Assembly (NCBI GenBank): GCA_900550255.1
Contig: URQZ01000018.1
Location: forward strand, 1-18,211
DNA from: an uncultured Mycoplasmatota bacterium
GTDB taxonomy: Bacteria > Bacillota_I > Bacilli_A > RF39 > UBA660
Reading direction: 5' to 3'
DNA length: 18,211 nt
Of this stretch, positions 7,161 to 14,553 are shown piece after piece (the stretch's first letter is position 1; every line of letters starts with the position of its first letter). The notes beneath the pieces are model-generated. The model did no database searches. It saw nothing but the letters and a program-made list of their open reading frames with translations, and was not told the DNA's origin. Position numbers and translations under genes: made by a program.

Positions 7161-9752
7161 ATGGAAAAAATAATTTTAGTAGATGGAAACAACTTACTTT
7201 TTAGAAGTTACTATGCAACGGCATATAGTGGAAATTTTATGAAAAATAGTAAAGGATTCCCAACTAATGCTTTATATGGATTTACAAATATGATTAATAA
7301 AATAATAAATGAGGAATGTCCAACTTATATGATTGTTGCTTTTGATAAAGGTAAAACCTTTAGGCATGAAAAATATGAGCAATATAAAGATGGAAGAATT
7401 GAAATGCCAGATGAACTTAAAGTTCAATTTCCTCTTGCTAAAGAACTTTTAACTAACATGGGAATAAAATATTATGAATGCGATAATTATGAAGCAGATG
7501 ATATAATAGGAACATTCGCTAAATACTGTGATGAAGAAGAGGATTTCATTGGAACAATTGTAAGTAGTGATAAAGACCTATTACAACTAATTAGTCATGA
7601 TGTGGATATAAAATTATTAAAACAAAAAGATTACATTCGTTACAATGAAAAATCATTTAAAGAGGCTTATGGAATTGAACCAATCAATATAATTGACTTA
7701 AAAGCTCTAATGGGTGATAGTTCCGATAATATACCAGGTGTTAAAGGAATAGGAGAAAAGACAGCTTTAAAACTTTTACACGATTACAAAACACTAAATG
7801 GTGTTTATGATAACTTAGATAAACTAACTCCTAAAATGCGCGAAAAATTAGAAAATGATAAAGATAACGCTTATATGAGTTATGATTTAGCGACCATCTA
7901 TAAAGAAGTACCAATGGAAATTTCTATACCAGATATTAAATTAAAAAATAAAAATAGTGATAAATTAAATGAAATGTATAAAGAACTAGAATTTTATTCC
8001 TTTTTAAAAAAAGAAGAAAAAAAGGTAGATAATAATATTGAAGTTAAAATAATTGAAAATACATCAGAAATTAATGTTCAAAAAGATTCTGCTTATTATC
8101 TAGAAATCTTAGGTACGAATTACCACTCATCTAAAATACTTGGAATGGCTATCTATAATGAAGATAACTCTTTCTATATTCCTTTTGAAATACTAGAAAA
8201 AAAACATGATTTTTTAGATAAATTAAAATATACTTATGATTATAAGAAAAACTATGTAGCTTTAAAAAAACATAATATAAATATATTAAATACTAATTTT
8301 GATACAATGATAGCAGGTTACTTATTAGAATATAATATTAAAGAAGATATAAGCTATTTAGCCAATTCTTTTAATTATAACATTTCTTTCTATGATGAAA
8401 TGTATTTAAAAAACAAATCAAAATCTATTTATGAAGAAGAAGATATTAAAAAAACAGCCAAAGCAGCTCTTTTGAAAGCTAAATTTATTTATGAAACTAA
8501 AAATATATTTGAAGAAAAATTAAAAGAAGAAAAACTATTAGATTTATTTGAAGAAATAGAAATGCCCCTTTCTAAAGTTTTAGGTGATATGGAATATAAT
8601 GGTGTTTTAATAGATCAAAATGAACTAAATAAACTAGGAGAAGAATTTAAAATTAAAATTGAGTTATTAGAACAATCAATATATAATGACGCAGGAGAAA
8701 AATTTAATATTTCATCTCCAAAACAATTAGGAGAAATTCTATTTGATAAATTACAACTACCACATGGTAAAAAAAACAAGAGTGGGTATTCAACAAGTAT
8801 AGATGTTTTAAATAAACTGCTAGGGAAACATCCAATCATAGAAAAAATAATTGAATATCGAACAATTAATAAATTATATACAACTTATGTTGAAGGATTA
8901 AAAAATGCTATTTGTAGGGATGGTAAAATTCATACAATTTATACCCAAACACTAACACGTACAGGAAGATTATCTTCAATAGAACCTAATCTTCAAAATA
9001 TTCCAATAAGAAATGAATATGGAGCTTTAATTAGAAAAGCTTTTATTCCAAGTGAAAATGGAATTATAATGAGTGGAGATTATTCCCAAATAGAACTTAG
9101 AATCTTATCACATATGGCTAATATTGATTCATTAAAAAAAGCCTTTTATGATAACATAGATATACATACTAAAACAGCCTCAGATATATTCAAAATACCA
9201 ACTGATCTTGTTGATAAAAAAATGCGTCGTATCGCAAAAGCTGTTAACTTTGGAATAATATATGGTATAAGTAGTTTTGGTCTATCTGAAAACCTACATA
9301 TTAGACCAAAAGAAGCCAAAGAATTTATTGATAGTTATCTACAAACCTATCCAGGCGTTAAACAATATATGGATGATACAATCAAAAAAGCTTATGAAGA
9401 TGGATATGTTAGAACACTATTCAATCGAAAAAGAACTATTGGTGAATTACAAAATAAGAATTATATGATTCGTCAAAGTGGTGAGAGAATAGCTCTAAAT
9501 ACACCAATTCAAGGAACGAGTGCTGATATAATTAAAAAAGCAATGATTGAAATAGCTAAAAAATTAGAACAAGAAAAAATGCAGACAAAAATGATTATTC
9601 AAGTTCATGATGAATTAGTTTTTGATGTTCCAAATAATGAAAAAGAAAAAATTGAAAAAATCATTAAAGACATAATGGAAAATGTATGTGAACTTAGTGT
9701 TCCTCTTAATGTTGAAATAGCTTATGGAAAAAATTGGCGTGAAGCAAAATAA
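7161..9752 (+). CDS. polA: DNA polymerase I
   Basis: The 863-aa family A polymerase carries out Okazaki fragment maturation and repair gap filling. The N-terminal 5'-nuclease (about 1-290) keeps its acidic motifs: 'ILVDGNN', 'VAFDKG', 'EADDIIG', 'SSDKDLL' and 'GDSSDNIPGVKGIGEKTA'. The middle domain (about 290-470) has the 3'-5' exonuclease fold but not its metal ligands: the usual D-x-E is 'YYLEILG', and only the 'FDTMIAGYLL' Asp remains, so proofreading should be inactive, as in Bacillus and Thermus enzymes. The polymerase domain has 'TRTGRLSSIEPNLQNIP', motif A with Asp640 (SGDYSQIELR), motif B with Lys693, Phe697 and Tyr701 (KAVNFGIIYG), and motif C Asp817/Glu818 (QVHDELVF). Length is full. 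A metal transporter-acetyltransferase gene follows 14 bases later, probably co-transcribed. Confidence 0.97.
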   Translation: MEKIILVDGNNLLFRSYYATAYSGNFMKNSKGFPTNALYGFTNMINKIINEECPTYMIVAFDKGKTFRHEKYEQYKDGRIEMPDELKVQFPLAKELLTNMGIKYYECDNYEADDIIGTFAKYCDEEEDFIGTIVSSDKDLLQLISHDVDIKLLKQKDYIRYNEKSFKEAYGIEPINIIDLKALMGDSSDNIPGVKGIGEKTALKLLHDYKTLNGVYDNLDKLTPKMREKLENDKDNAYMSYDLATIYKEVPMEISIPDIKLKNKNSDKLNEMYKELEFYSFLKKEEKKVDNNIEVKIIENTSEINVQKDSAYYLEILGTNYHSSKILGMAIYNEDNSFYIPFEILEKKHDFLDKLKYTYDYKKNYVALKKHNINILNTNFDTMIAGYLLEYNIKEDISYLANSFNYNISFYDEMYLKNKSKSIYEEEDIKKTAKAALLKAKFIYETKNIFEEKLKEEKLLDLFEEIEMPLSKVLGDMEYNGVLIDQNELNKLGEEFKIKIELLEQSIYNDAGEKFNISSPKQLGEILFDKLQLPHGKKNKSGYSTSIDVLNKLLGKHPIIEKIIEYRTINKLYTTYVEGLKNAICRDGKIHTIYTQTLTRTGRLSSIEPNLQNIPIRNEYGALIRKAFIPSENGIIMSGDYSQIELRILSHMANIDSLKKAFYDNIDIHTKTASDIFKIPTDLVDKKMRRIAKAVNFGIIYGISSFGLSENLHIRPKEAKEFIDSYLQTYPGVKQYMDDTIKKAYEDGYVRTLFNRKRTIGELQNKNYMIRQSGERIALNTPIQGTSADIIKKAMIEIAKKLEQEKMQTKMIIQVHDELVFDVPNNEKEKIEKIIKDIMENVCELSVPLNVEIAYGKNWREAK

Positions 9753-9766
9753 AGGAAGTGCAAACC

Positions 9767-11023
9767 ATGAATAATGTAACAAAAGTTATGAGTGTTAGTA
9801 TAATAACTAACACCTTTTTATCACTTATAAAAATAATTATAGGTTTTATTTGTAAATCGAGTGCCTTACTTGCTGATGGTGTTCATTCTTTTAGTGATCT
9901 TTTGACCGATTTTTTTGCTATTATAGGAAATATTATGGCTAAAAAACCAGCCGATGAAAAACATCCTTATGGGCATGGTAAGATAGAATACTTAACAAGT
10001 ATAGGTATAAGTATGGTCATTATAATTTTAGGATTGACGATTATTAATAATTCAATGCATAGTAAAGTTGTAATGTCTTCTTTAATTGTATCAATTGTTA
10101 GTTTAATAACAATCACATTAAAATATCTTTTATCAGAATACATAATTAGAAAAGGTAAGAAACTTGAAAACAATATTTTAATTGCAAGTGGAAAAGAAAG
10201 TAGAGCTGATGTAATTAGTTCTTTAGTTGTATTTATTTCAGCTATTCTTAGCGTTTTTTCTAAATATATTGAAGTATTTAAATACTCTGATAAAATAGCC
10301 GGAATAATAGTTGGTATTTTAATTATCAGAACAGGTTTTTTAATTTTAAAGGAGAATATAAGTATTATTCTTGGAGAACAAGAAATAAAAGGTGAAACCT
10401 TAAATAAAATTAGAAAAATAATTTTGAATAATAAAGATATAAAAACAATTGATGAGTTAATTATTTTAAAATTTGGACATTGTTATAAAGTATCTATGGA
10501 AGTTAGTATGAATCCTGATTTAACTTTATTAGAGTGTCATACGATTGTTGATAAGTTAGAAAAGAAGTTAAAAAAAGAGGTAGAGAAAATAGAATATATA
10601 ACAGTTCATGTTAATCCTTATCATAAATTAGAAGAATTTAATTTAACTGATGCATGTGATGATAATAAAGATTTTATTTTCAATATGGTAGAAAAACTAA
10701 CACCTAAAAAAGATATTTCAAATTATGTTAATAAACATTTAAAGGATACTAAAATAATTAAAAAAAATGATCAAGTAATAGGTATAGTTATTTATTATAA
10801 AGAAAATAGCAGGTATTTACTTGATTTAATATATATTAAAGATAAATATCAAAATTTAGGAATAGGTCATAACATTATCAAAAATCTTATAGACAATCAA
10901 AAGAAAAATAAAACACAACTAGAAGTTTTAAAAAGCAATATAAAAGCTATTAAACTTTATAAAAATTTAGGTTTTCAAATTATTAGTGAAACTAAAAATA
11001 AATATATAATGGAAGTTAATTAA
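9767..11023 (+). CDS. Cation diffusion facilitator fused to a C-terminal GNAT acetyltransferase
   Basis: ATG 9767 is used; SD AAAGGAAG (9751-9758) is nine bases upstream and overlaps the in-frame GTG 9758. The product has 418 residues. Residues 1-204 form the membrane part of a CDF divalent-cation/proton antiporter: TM2 'LLADGVHSFSDLLTD' with His40 and Asp44, loop 'PADEKHPYGHGKIE' with Asp63, His66 and His70, and TM5 'GKESRADVISS' with Glu144 and Asp148. Residues 205-285 are the cytoplasmic metal-binding domain ('FGHCYKVSMEVSM', ending 'YITVHVNPY'). Residues about 290-418 form a GNAT domain with the acetyl-CoA loop 'QNLGIGHNII' and the C-terminal 'AIKLYKNLGFQIISETKNKYIME'. TM5 usually has His (Zn) or Asp (Mn) where Glu144 sits, so metal specificity is unclear. 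The GNAT fusion is unusual for CDFs. No frameshift is needed to join the two parts. Confidence 0.9.
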   Translation: MNNVTKVMSVSIITNTFLSLIKIIIGFICKSSALLADGVHSFSDLLTDFFAIIGNIMAKKPADEKHPYGHGKIEYLTSIGISMVIIILGLTIINNSMHSKVVMSSLIVSIVSLITITLKYLLSEYIIRKGKKLENNILIASGKESRADVISSLVVFISAILSVFSKYIEVFKYSDKIAGIIVGILIIRTGFLILKENISIILGEQEIKGETLNKIRKIILNNKDIKTIDELIILKFGHCYKVSMEVSMNPDLTLLECHTIVDKLEKKLKKEVEKIEYITVHVNPYHKLEEFNLTDACDDNKDFIFNMVEKLTPKKDISNYVNKHLKDTKIIKKNDQVIGIVIYYKENSRYLLDLIYIKDKYQNLGIGHNIIKNLIDNQKKNKTQLEVLKSNIKAIKLYKNLGFQIISETKNKYIMEVN

Positions 11024-11052
11024 AAAAAGCTTGATTTTTTTTCAAGCTTTTT
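11024..11052. terminator. Bidirectional terminator between the CDF-GNAT gene and assT
   Basis: AAAAAGCTTGA (11024-11034) pairs perfectly with TCAAGCTTTTT (11042-11052) around a loop of seven T. It directly follows the plus-strand stop and touches the minus-strand assT stop (11051-11053), so one hairpin serves both convergent genes. Confidence 0.88.
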
Positions 11053-12979
11053 AAAATGTAACAAATTTATTTGTTTTATATATTTTTCCATTAATTTTAA
11101 TATATACATAATAACGTCCATTTAAACCGACACTATTGATATATTTAGTAACATTAATTCCATTTTTCTTTTCATCTTTACTAAACAAATCAACACATAA
11201 TGCAGTATAAGGTTTTTTACTAATAACCATGTTATAGGTTTTTTTATCAAAAACATTATCTAAAATTATTTCAACTTTATCAGATTTTTTAAATGTACCA
11301 TTAACAACTAAACGATCAGTTTCTTTAGTTATTTTAATATTATGCTTTTTATATTCTTTATTCATTTTTTTACTAAATAATAGTAATGATTTATTTTTAA
11401 TTGTTTTAGTTACACCAAGATTTCCTAATCTAATACCTTTACCACTTTTGAATTCATCATCATCATATAGAGCTAGTTTCTCAACACGGTAAGTATTTGT
11501 TGGAAGAGTTAGTTTGTAAATAACTTCATCATTTTTTATTTCAACAGTTGTACTTTTTAATTTATCTACATCAGTAAGTCCAGCTGGTTCATTTTGAACT
11601 TTACCATCTTTATATGAGGTACCACCAGAATGAACGATATAGTGATTATCTTCAATATAATCAACATCAGAAATATATGGTGAGTAGAAATCACTACCTA
11701 ATTCTTTACCATATTCCCATACTTGTTTTACTTTCATATTTGAAGTATTGATATCATATATAACACCACGACTATAATTATCTTCCGCGCTAATAGCGTT
11801 CTTTTTAGTTTTAGAACGGTTATTACCATTATCAAATAAGAATACATTACCATTTGGTAAAATCATTGCAGCATGTTGTGCCCATTGCCATTCTGTATCA
11901 TCATCTTTTTCAAAGAAGTATTTATGATATTTTTTATTCCAATTAGATTTGTCTCCTAAGATCCAGTTAAGCTCTAAGGTGTCATAATTAATGTTAACAA
12001 CGGCATCTTTATGACGTCCTGATAATGTTATAGAGTTAGTGTTTTTATCATACCAAACAGCATTGTTATGAAACCAATCATAATCTGTAGTATAAACGTT
12101 ATTTCCACTATCAACAGGAAGGATTTTCTTTAAATCGATTTTTTTAACTATTTCTCCTGTGTTTCTATCTATTTCAACAACATAATCTTCAACTCTACCA
12201 GATTCAAAGTCATCACTTGCTACTAAGAAGTTACCATTTTCCATTTCAAAGACATCATGATGGTATCCTCCTGGAAGTGAATATTCATAGTATATTTTTC
12301 CAAGTAAGTCCATTTCTGCTAAACCAGTCATATAGTATGGTGGGTTAATTAATCTATTACTACTTAGTAGCAAGTTACCATTGTCTAGTTTTTTGATATC
12401 CCAAATAAATTTTTCTGTTAAATACCATCTAACATCACCATTAACATCATAGGCAGCTGTATATCCATTAGATGATGGTGTAACGAAGTATAATTCGTTT
12501 CCTAGTTCGTCTTTATTACTATATACGTCTTCGGCTTTGCTAAAGTCATCAGGTAGTTTATCTGTTTTAATGTGAAGTGTCTTTTCTTTTTTTCCATATT
12601 TTATTATAACTTCATTATCAGTATCAGCATATAATCCATAGATTGGTAAAATATTTACTTTTCTTGGTGAGAATGTATTAGTTATTGTTGAATTTTCATC
12701 TTTTCCTTTAATTGTAACTGTAATAGATGTAGAATCATTAGTTTCAAATATTACTAGGGCCGTTAAAGGTGAAATTTCATATGGGTTTAAAATAATTTTT
12801 GGATCATCAAATGTATGTTTTGTGTCTTGTAGAAAATTTGTTTCTAAATTATTTTGATGAACTAAAATATCTTCATTAATATCAACTTCTTTTGTTTTCA
12901 TAACGTGATTATATATAAAAATTGACGACAAACATGATACAAATACTAATGCAACAATTTTAAATATTACTTTTTTCAT
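11051..12979 (-). CDS. assT: Arylsulfate sulfotransferase (PAPS-independent), membrane-anchored
   Basis: This 642-aa enzyme would transfer sulfate between phenolic compounds through a sulfo-histidine intermediate, outside the cell. An N-terminal hydrophobic helix (about 5-24) after MKK acts as signal or anchor; no good lipobox is seen. A beta-sandwich domain (about 60-140) is followed by the beta-propeller. Its active-site motifs match AssT: 'GGYHHDV' (His240/241), 'WFHNNA' (His304, Asn306), 'SGRHKDAV' (Arg322), 'QHAAMILPNGN' (His369, expected sulfated His) and 'VHSGGTS' (Thr454). The last ~80 residues look like an extra beta domain. The disulfide near the catalytic His of the E. coli enzyme has no counterpart: the only Cys residues are in the signal helix and near the C-terminus. 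The SD AGGAGG overlaps the stop TAG of the deformylase gene, so the two are coupled. The physiological donor is unknown; gut phenolic sulfates are an inference. Confidence 0.88.
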   Translation of the reverse strand: MKKVIFKIVALVFVSCLSSIFIYNHVMKTKEVDINEDILVHQNNLETNFLQDTKHTFDDPKIILNPYEISPLTALVIFETNDSTSITVTIKGKDENSTITNTFSPRKVNILPIYGLYADTDNEVIIKYGKKEKTLHIKTDKLPDDFSKAEDVYSNKDELGNELYFVTPSSNGYTAAYDVNGDVRWYLTEKFIWDIKKLDNGNLLLSSNRLINPPYYMTGLAEMDLLGKIYYEYSLPGGYHHDVFEMENGNFLVASDDFESGRVEDYVVEIDRNTGEIVKKIDLKKILPVDSGNNVYTTDYDWFHNNAVWYDKNTNSITLSGRHKDAVVNINYDTLELNWILGDKSNWNKKYHKYFFEKDDDTEWQWAQHAAMILPNGNVFLFDNGNNRSKTKKNAISAEDNYSRGVIYDINTSNMKVKQVWEYGKELGSDFYSPYISDVDYIEDNHYIVHSGGTSYKDGKVQNEPAGLTDVDKLKSTTVEIKNDEVIYKLTLPTNTYRVEKLALYDDDEFKSGKGIRLGNLGVTKTIKNKSLLLFSKKMNKEYKKHNIKITKETDRLVVNGTFKKSDKVEIILDNVFDKKTYNMVISKKPYTALCVDLFSKDEKKNGINVTKYINSVGLNGRYYVYIKINGKIYKTNKFVTF

Positions 12980-12988
12980 TGTTTCCTC

Positions 12989-13537
12989 CTAAATTAATCT
13001 AATTTCATTTTCACTGAAGAAAGGTTTATTTTTATCGATTCTATCGTAGAATAAAATACCATTTAAGTGATCAATTTCGTGTTGAAAGGCGATAGATAAT
13101 TCTTCTCTAGCTCTTATTTTTATTTTATTTCCTTCTGTATCAAATCCTTCAACAGTAACTCTTGCATATCTTGGAACATGTCCTTCTACCTCACGATTGA
13201 CACTTAAGCATCCTTCACCGGCATCAGCTGCTATTATTTCTTTTGAATTACTAACAATAACAGGGTTTATAACGATGTAGTTATCAAATTTTCCTTCATC
13301 ATATTCATCAACGATAACAATTATTCTTTTATTAATTCCAAGTTGTGGAAAGGCAAGTCCCATTCCAGGGCGTAAATCATATTTTTTTTCGTATTCTTCA
13401 ATTTGACTATAGGTAAGATGTGTAACGGCATCTTCAATAAGTTTTTGTTCTTTTTCACTAAGTGGGAAAGTAGCATCTTTACTTATTTGTCTTAGTCTTT
13501 TATCCTTTTCATCTAATATATTAAGTTTTTTAAACAT
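12989..13537 (-). CDS. def: Peptide deformylase, type 2
   Basis: This 182-aa metallo-hydrolase removes the N-formyl group from nascent proteins at the ribosome. Its three motifs are intact: GMGLAFPQLG (58-67, motif 1), GEGCLSV with Cys110 (motif 2) and QHEIDH with His153, Glu154 and His157 (motif 3). Length and the 'SKDATFPLSEKE' N-terminal helix fit the Gram-positive type 2 group. I chose ATG at 13537, which has GGAG eight bases upstream. The longer frame from 13597 is rejected because the promoter -10 (13560-13565) would lie inside it. It is the first gene of a two-gene operon with the sulfotransferase, an odd partner for a housekeeping gene. No formyltransferase (fmt) is nearby. Confidence 0.95.
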   Translation of the reverse strand: MFKKLNILDEKDKRLRQISKDATFPLSEKEQKLIEDAVTHLTYSQIEEYEKKYDLRPGMGLAFPQLGINKRIIVIVDEYDEGKFDNYIVINPVIVSNSKEIIAADAGEGCLSVNREVEGHVPRYARVTVEGFDTEGNKIKIRAREELSIAFQHEIDHLNGILFYDRIDKNKPFFSENEIRLI

Positions 13538-13559
13538 AAAATCAACTCCGTATGTACTT

Positions 13560-13588
13560 ATTTTATCACGACTTGTTGAATAAGTAAA
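13560..13588 (-). promoter_or_regulatory. Promoter of the def-assT operon
   Basis: On the minus strand TTTACT (13588-13583), 17 bases, then TAAAAT (13565-13560), with TG one base upstream of the -10 (extended -10). Transcription would start near 13553, only about 15 bases before ATG 13537. Confidence 0.6.
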
Positions 13589-13597
13589 TGAATACAT

Positions 13598-13869
13598 ATT
13601 TATTCTTTTATCATATTTCTAGAGAAATTTAAAATATACATGTATAAAATCATTGACTTATTTAAAGACAGTATATGCAGTAATTTAAAAGGCGGGGGTT
13701 AGTATAAGAATAGCTAACTGATTTAGAAAAATTTCAGTTAGAATATGGTGAAAAATTTTTAAAGAAAAATATAATAAAAATATGAACAAAAAAATACTGA
13801 ATAAATTTCAATATTTTTTTGTTAGTAAACTATAAATTTACAAAATTCGACATTTATCTGCAATAAAAA
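13598..13869. other. Gene-free region with possible structured RNA
   Basis: No ORF or known RNA is recognised here. It holds a perfect 12-bp palindrome TATACATGTATA (13635-13646), a G-rich patch GGCGGGGG (13691-13698) that stands out in this AT-rich DNA, and two competing pairings: GTTAG (13698-13702) with CTAAC (13714-13718), or CTAACTGA (13714-13721) with TCAGTTAG (13734-13741). A strong terminator hairpin follows at 13787-13821, although no protein gene ends there. Together these suggest a short untranslated transcript on the plus strand, possibly from near 13650-13680 where TTGACT (13653-13658) lies, but its promoter is not convincing. I could not match it to a riboswitch class. Confidence 0.35.
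13787..13821. terminator. Orphan terminator-like hairpin
   Basis: The 15-base arms CAAAAAAATACTGAA (13787-13801) and TTCAATATTTTTTTG (13807-13821) pair with a single C/A mismatch around a TAAAT loop. T runs occur on both strands, so it could act in either direction. It lies upstream of the promoter at 13870, so it does not attenuate that gene. Confidence 0.65.
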
Positions 13870-13898
13870 TAGACAATTTTGGTTAAATGTTTTATAAT
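13870..13898 (+). promoter_or_regulatory. Promoter of the Pr6Pr / adenylating-enzyme operon
   Basis: TAGACA (13870-13875, one mismatch to consensus), 17 bases, TATAAT (13893-13898). Transcription would begin near 13905, leaving a leader of about 10 bases that carries only the GGTGA SD before ATG 13914. The upstream in-frame ATG 13887 would be outside the transcript. Confidence 0.7.
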
Positions 13899-13913
13899 AA
13901 AGTTGGTGATTTT

Positions 13914-14540
13914 ATGAAAAACAAATTATCTTTATTTTATAAGATATTAATTGTTGTAGTAAGTAGTATTGCTTTATGTTTGAATTTTAAAGTTATTCCT
14001 TTTAAACAAAATATTTTATATTTTACGATTCAAAGTAATTTATTATGTTTTATATTTTACTTAGTTATTGTAATTTTGAAAATATTGAAGAAAGAAAAAA
14101 AGAATAACTTTTATTATATTATTAAGGGAATGGTTACAATGGCTATAACCATAACTATGGTTGTATTTCAAATGGTAATAGCGACAAATAGTTTAGGAAT
14201 ATATGAAAATCATTTATTTGAGTGTTATCTAGTACACATTGTAGTTCCATTACTTGTTATTTTTGATTATATTATTTTTGGAGAAAAAGGAAATTTAAAA
14301 AAAAGTTATCCTTTTATTTGGAGTTTGATTTTAGTTTTCTATACAATATTTACATCTGTTTATGCCTTTTTAGGAGGAAAATTTATTGATGGAACAAGTT
14401 ATCCATATTTTTATATGAATATAGATAAATATGGGATTTTAAGAGTATCAATTAATTGTGTTATTATATATATATGTTTTGTGATATATGGAATGATTAT
14501 TCAAAAATTAGATAATAAATTAGCAACGGAGTCTAAATAG
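13914..14540 (+). CDS. Pr6Pr / AIG1-ADTRP-like integral membrane protein
   Basis: This 208-aa protein has about six hydrophobic helices. ATG 13914 is chosen from GGTGA upstream and the promoter position. Conserved family features are 'YFTIQSNLL' at 36-44 (Thr38), 'CYLVHIVVPLLVIFDY' (His108, Pro112, Asp118) and 'SYPYFYMNIDKYG' near the last loop. This matches the Pr6Pr family, related to eukaryotic AIG1/ADTRP, where a membrane Thr and His form a hydrolase pair acting on fatty-acid esters of hydroxy fatty acids. Thr38 and His108 are the likely equivalents. Enzymatic activity in bacteria is inference. The gene is 13 bases upstream of an acyl-adenylating enzyme in the same operon, which fits a lipid-related role. 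Confidence 0.75.
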   Translation: MKNKLSLFYKILIVVVSSIALCLNFKVIPFKQNILYFTIQSNLLCFIFYLVIVILKILKKEKKNNFYYIIKGMVTMAITITMVVFQMVIATNSLGIYENHLFECYLVHIVVPLLVIFDYIIFGEKGNLKKSYPFIWSLILVFYTIFTSVYAFLGGKFIDGTSYPYFYMNIDKYGILRVSINCVIIYICFVIYGMIIQKLDNKLATESK

Positions 14541-14553
14541 AGAGGAGTTAATT

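Noticed and set aside
9758..9766. GTG start for the CDF-GNAT protein
   Set aside because: It overlaps the AAAGGAAG SD that serves ATG 9767.
11051..12979. Lipoprotein signal in the sulfotransferase (Cys at residue 16)
   Set aside because: The residues before Cys (FVS) do not fit the lipobox; a simple signal or anchor helix is more likely.
13538..13597. N-terminal 20-residue extension of peptide deformylase
   Set aside because: The promoter -10 lies within it, so it would not be transcribed; the extension does not resemble the family.
13660..13821. Known riboswitch class in the intergenic region
   Set aside because: I compared it from memory with c-di-GMP, preQ1, fluoride and guanidine patterns and found no convincing core.
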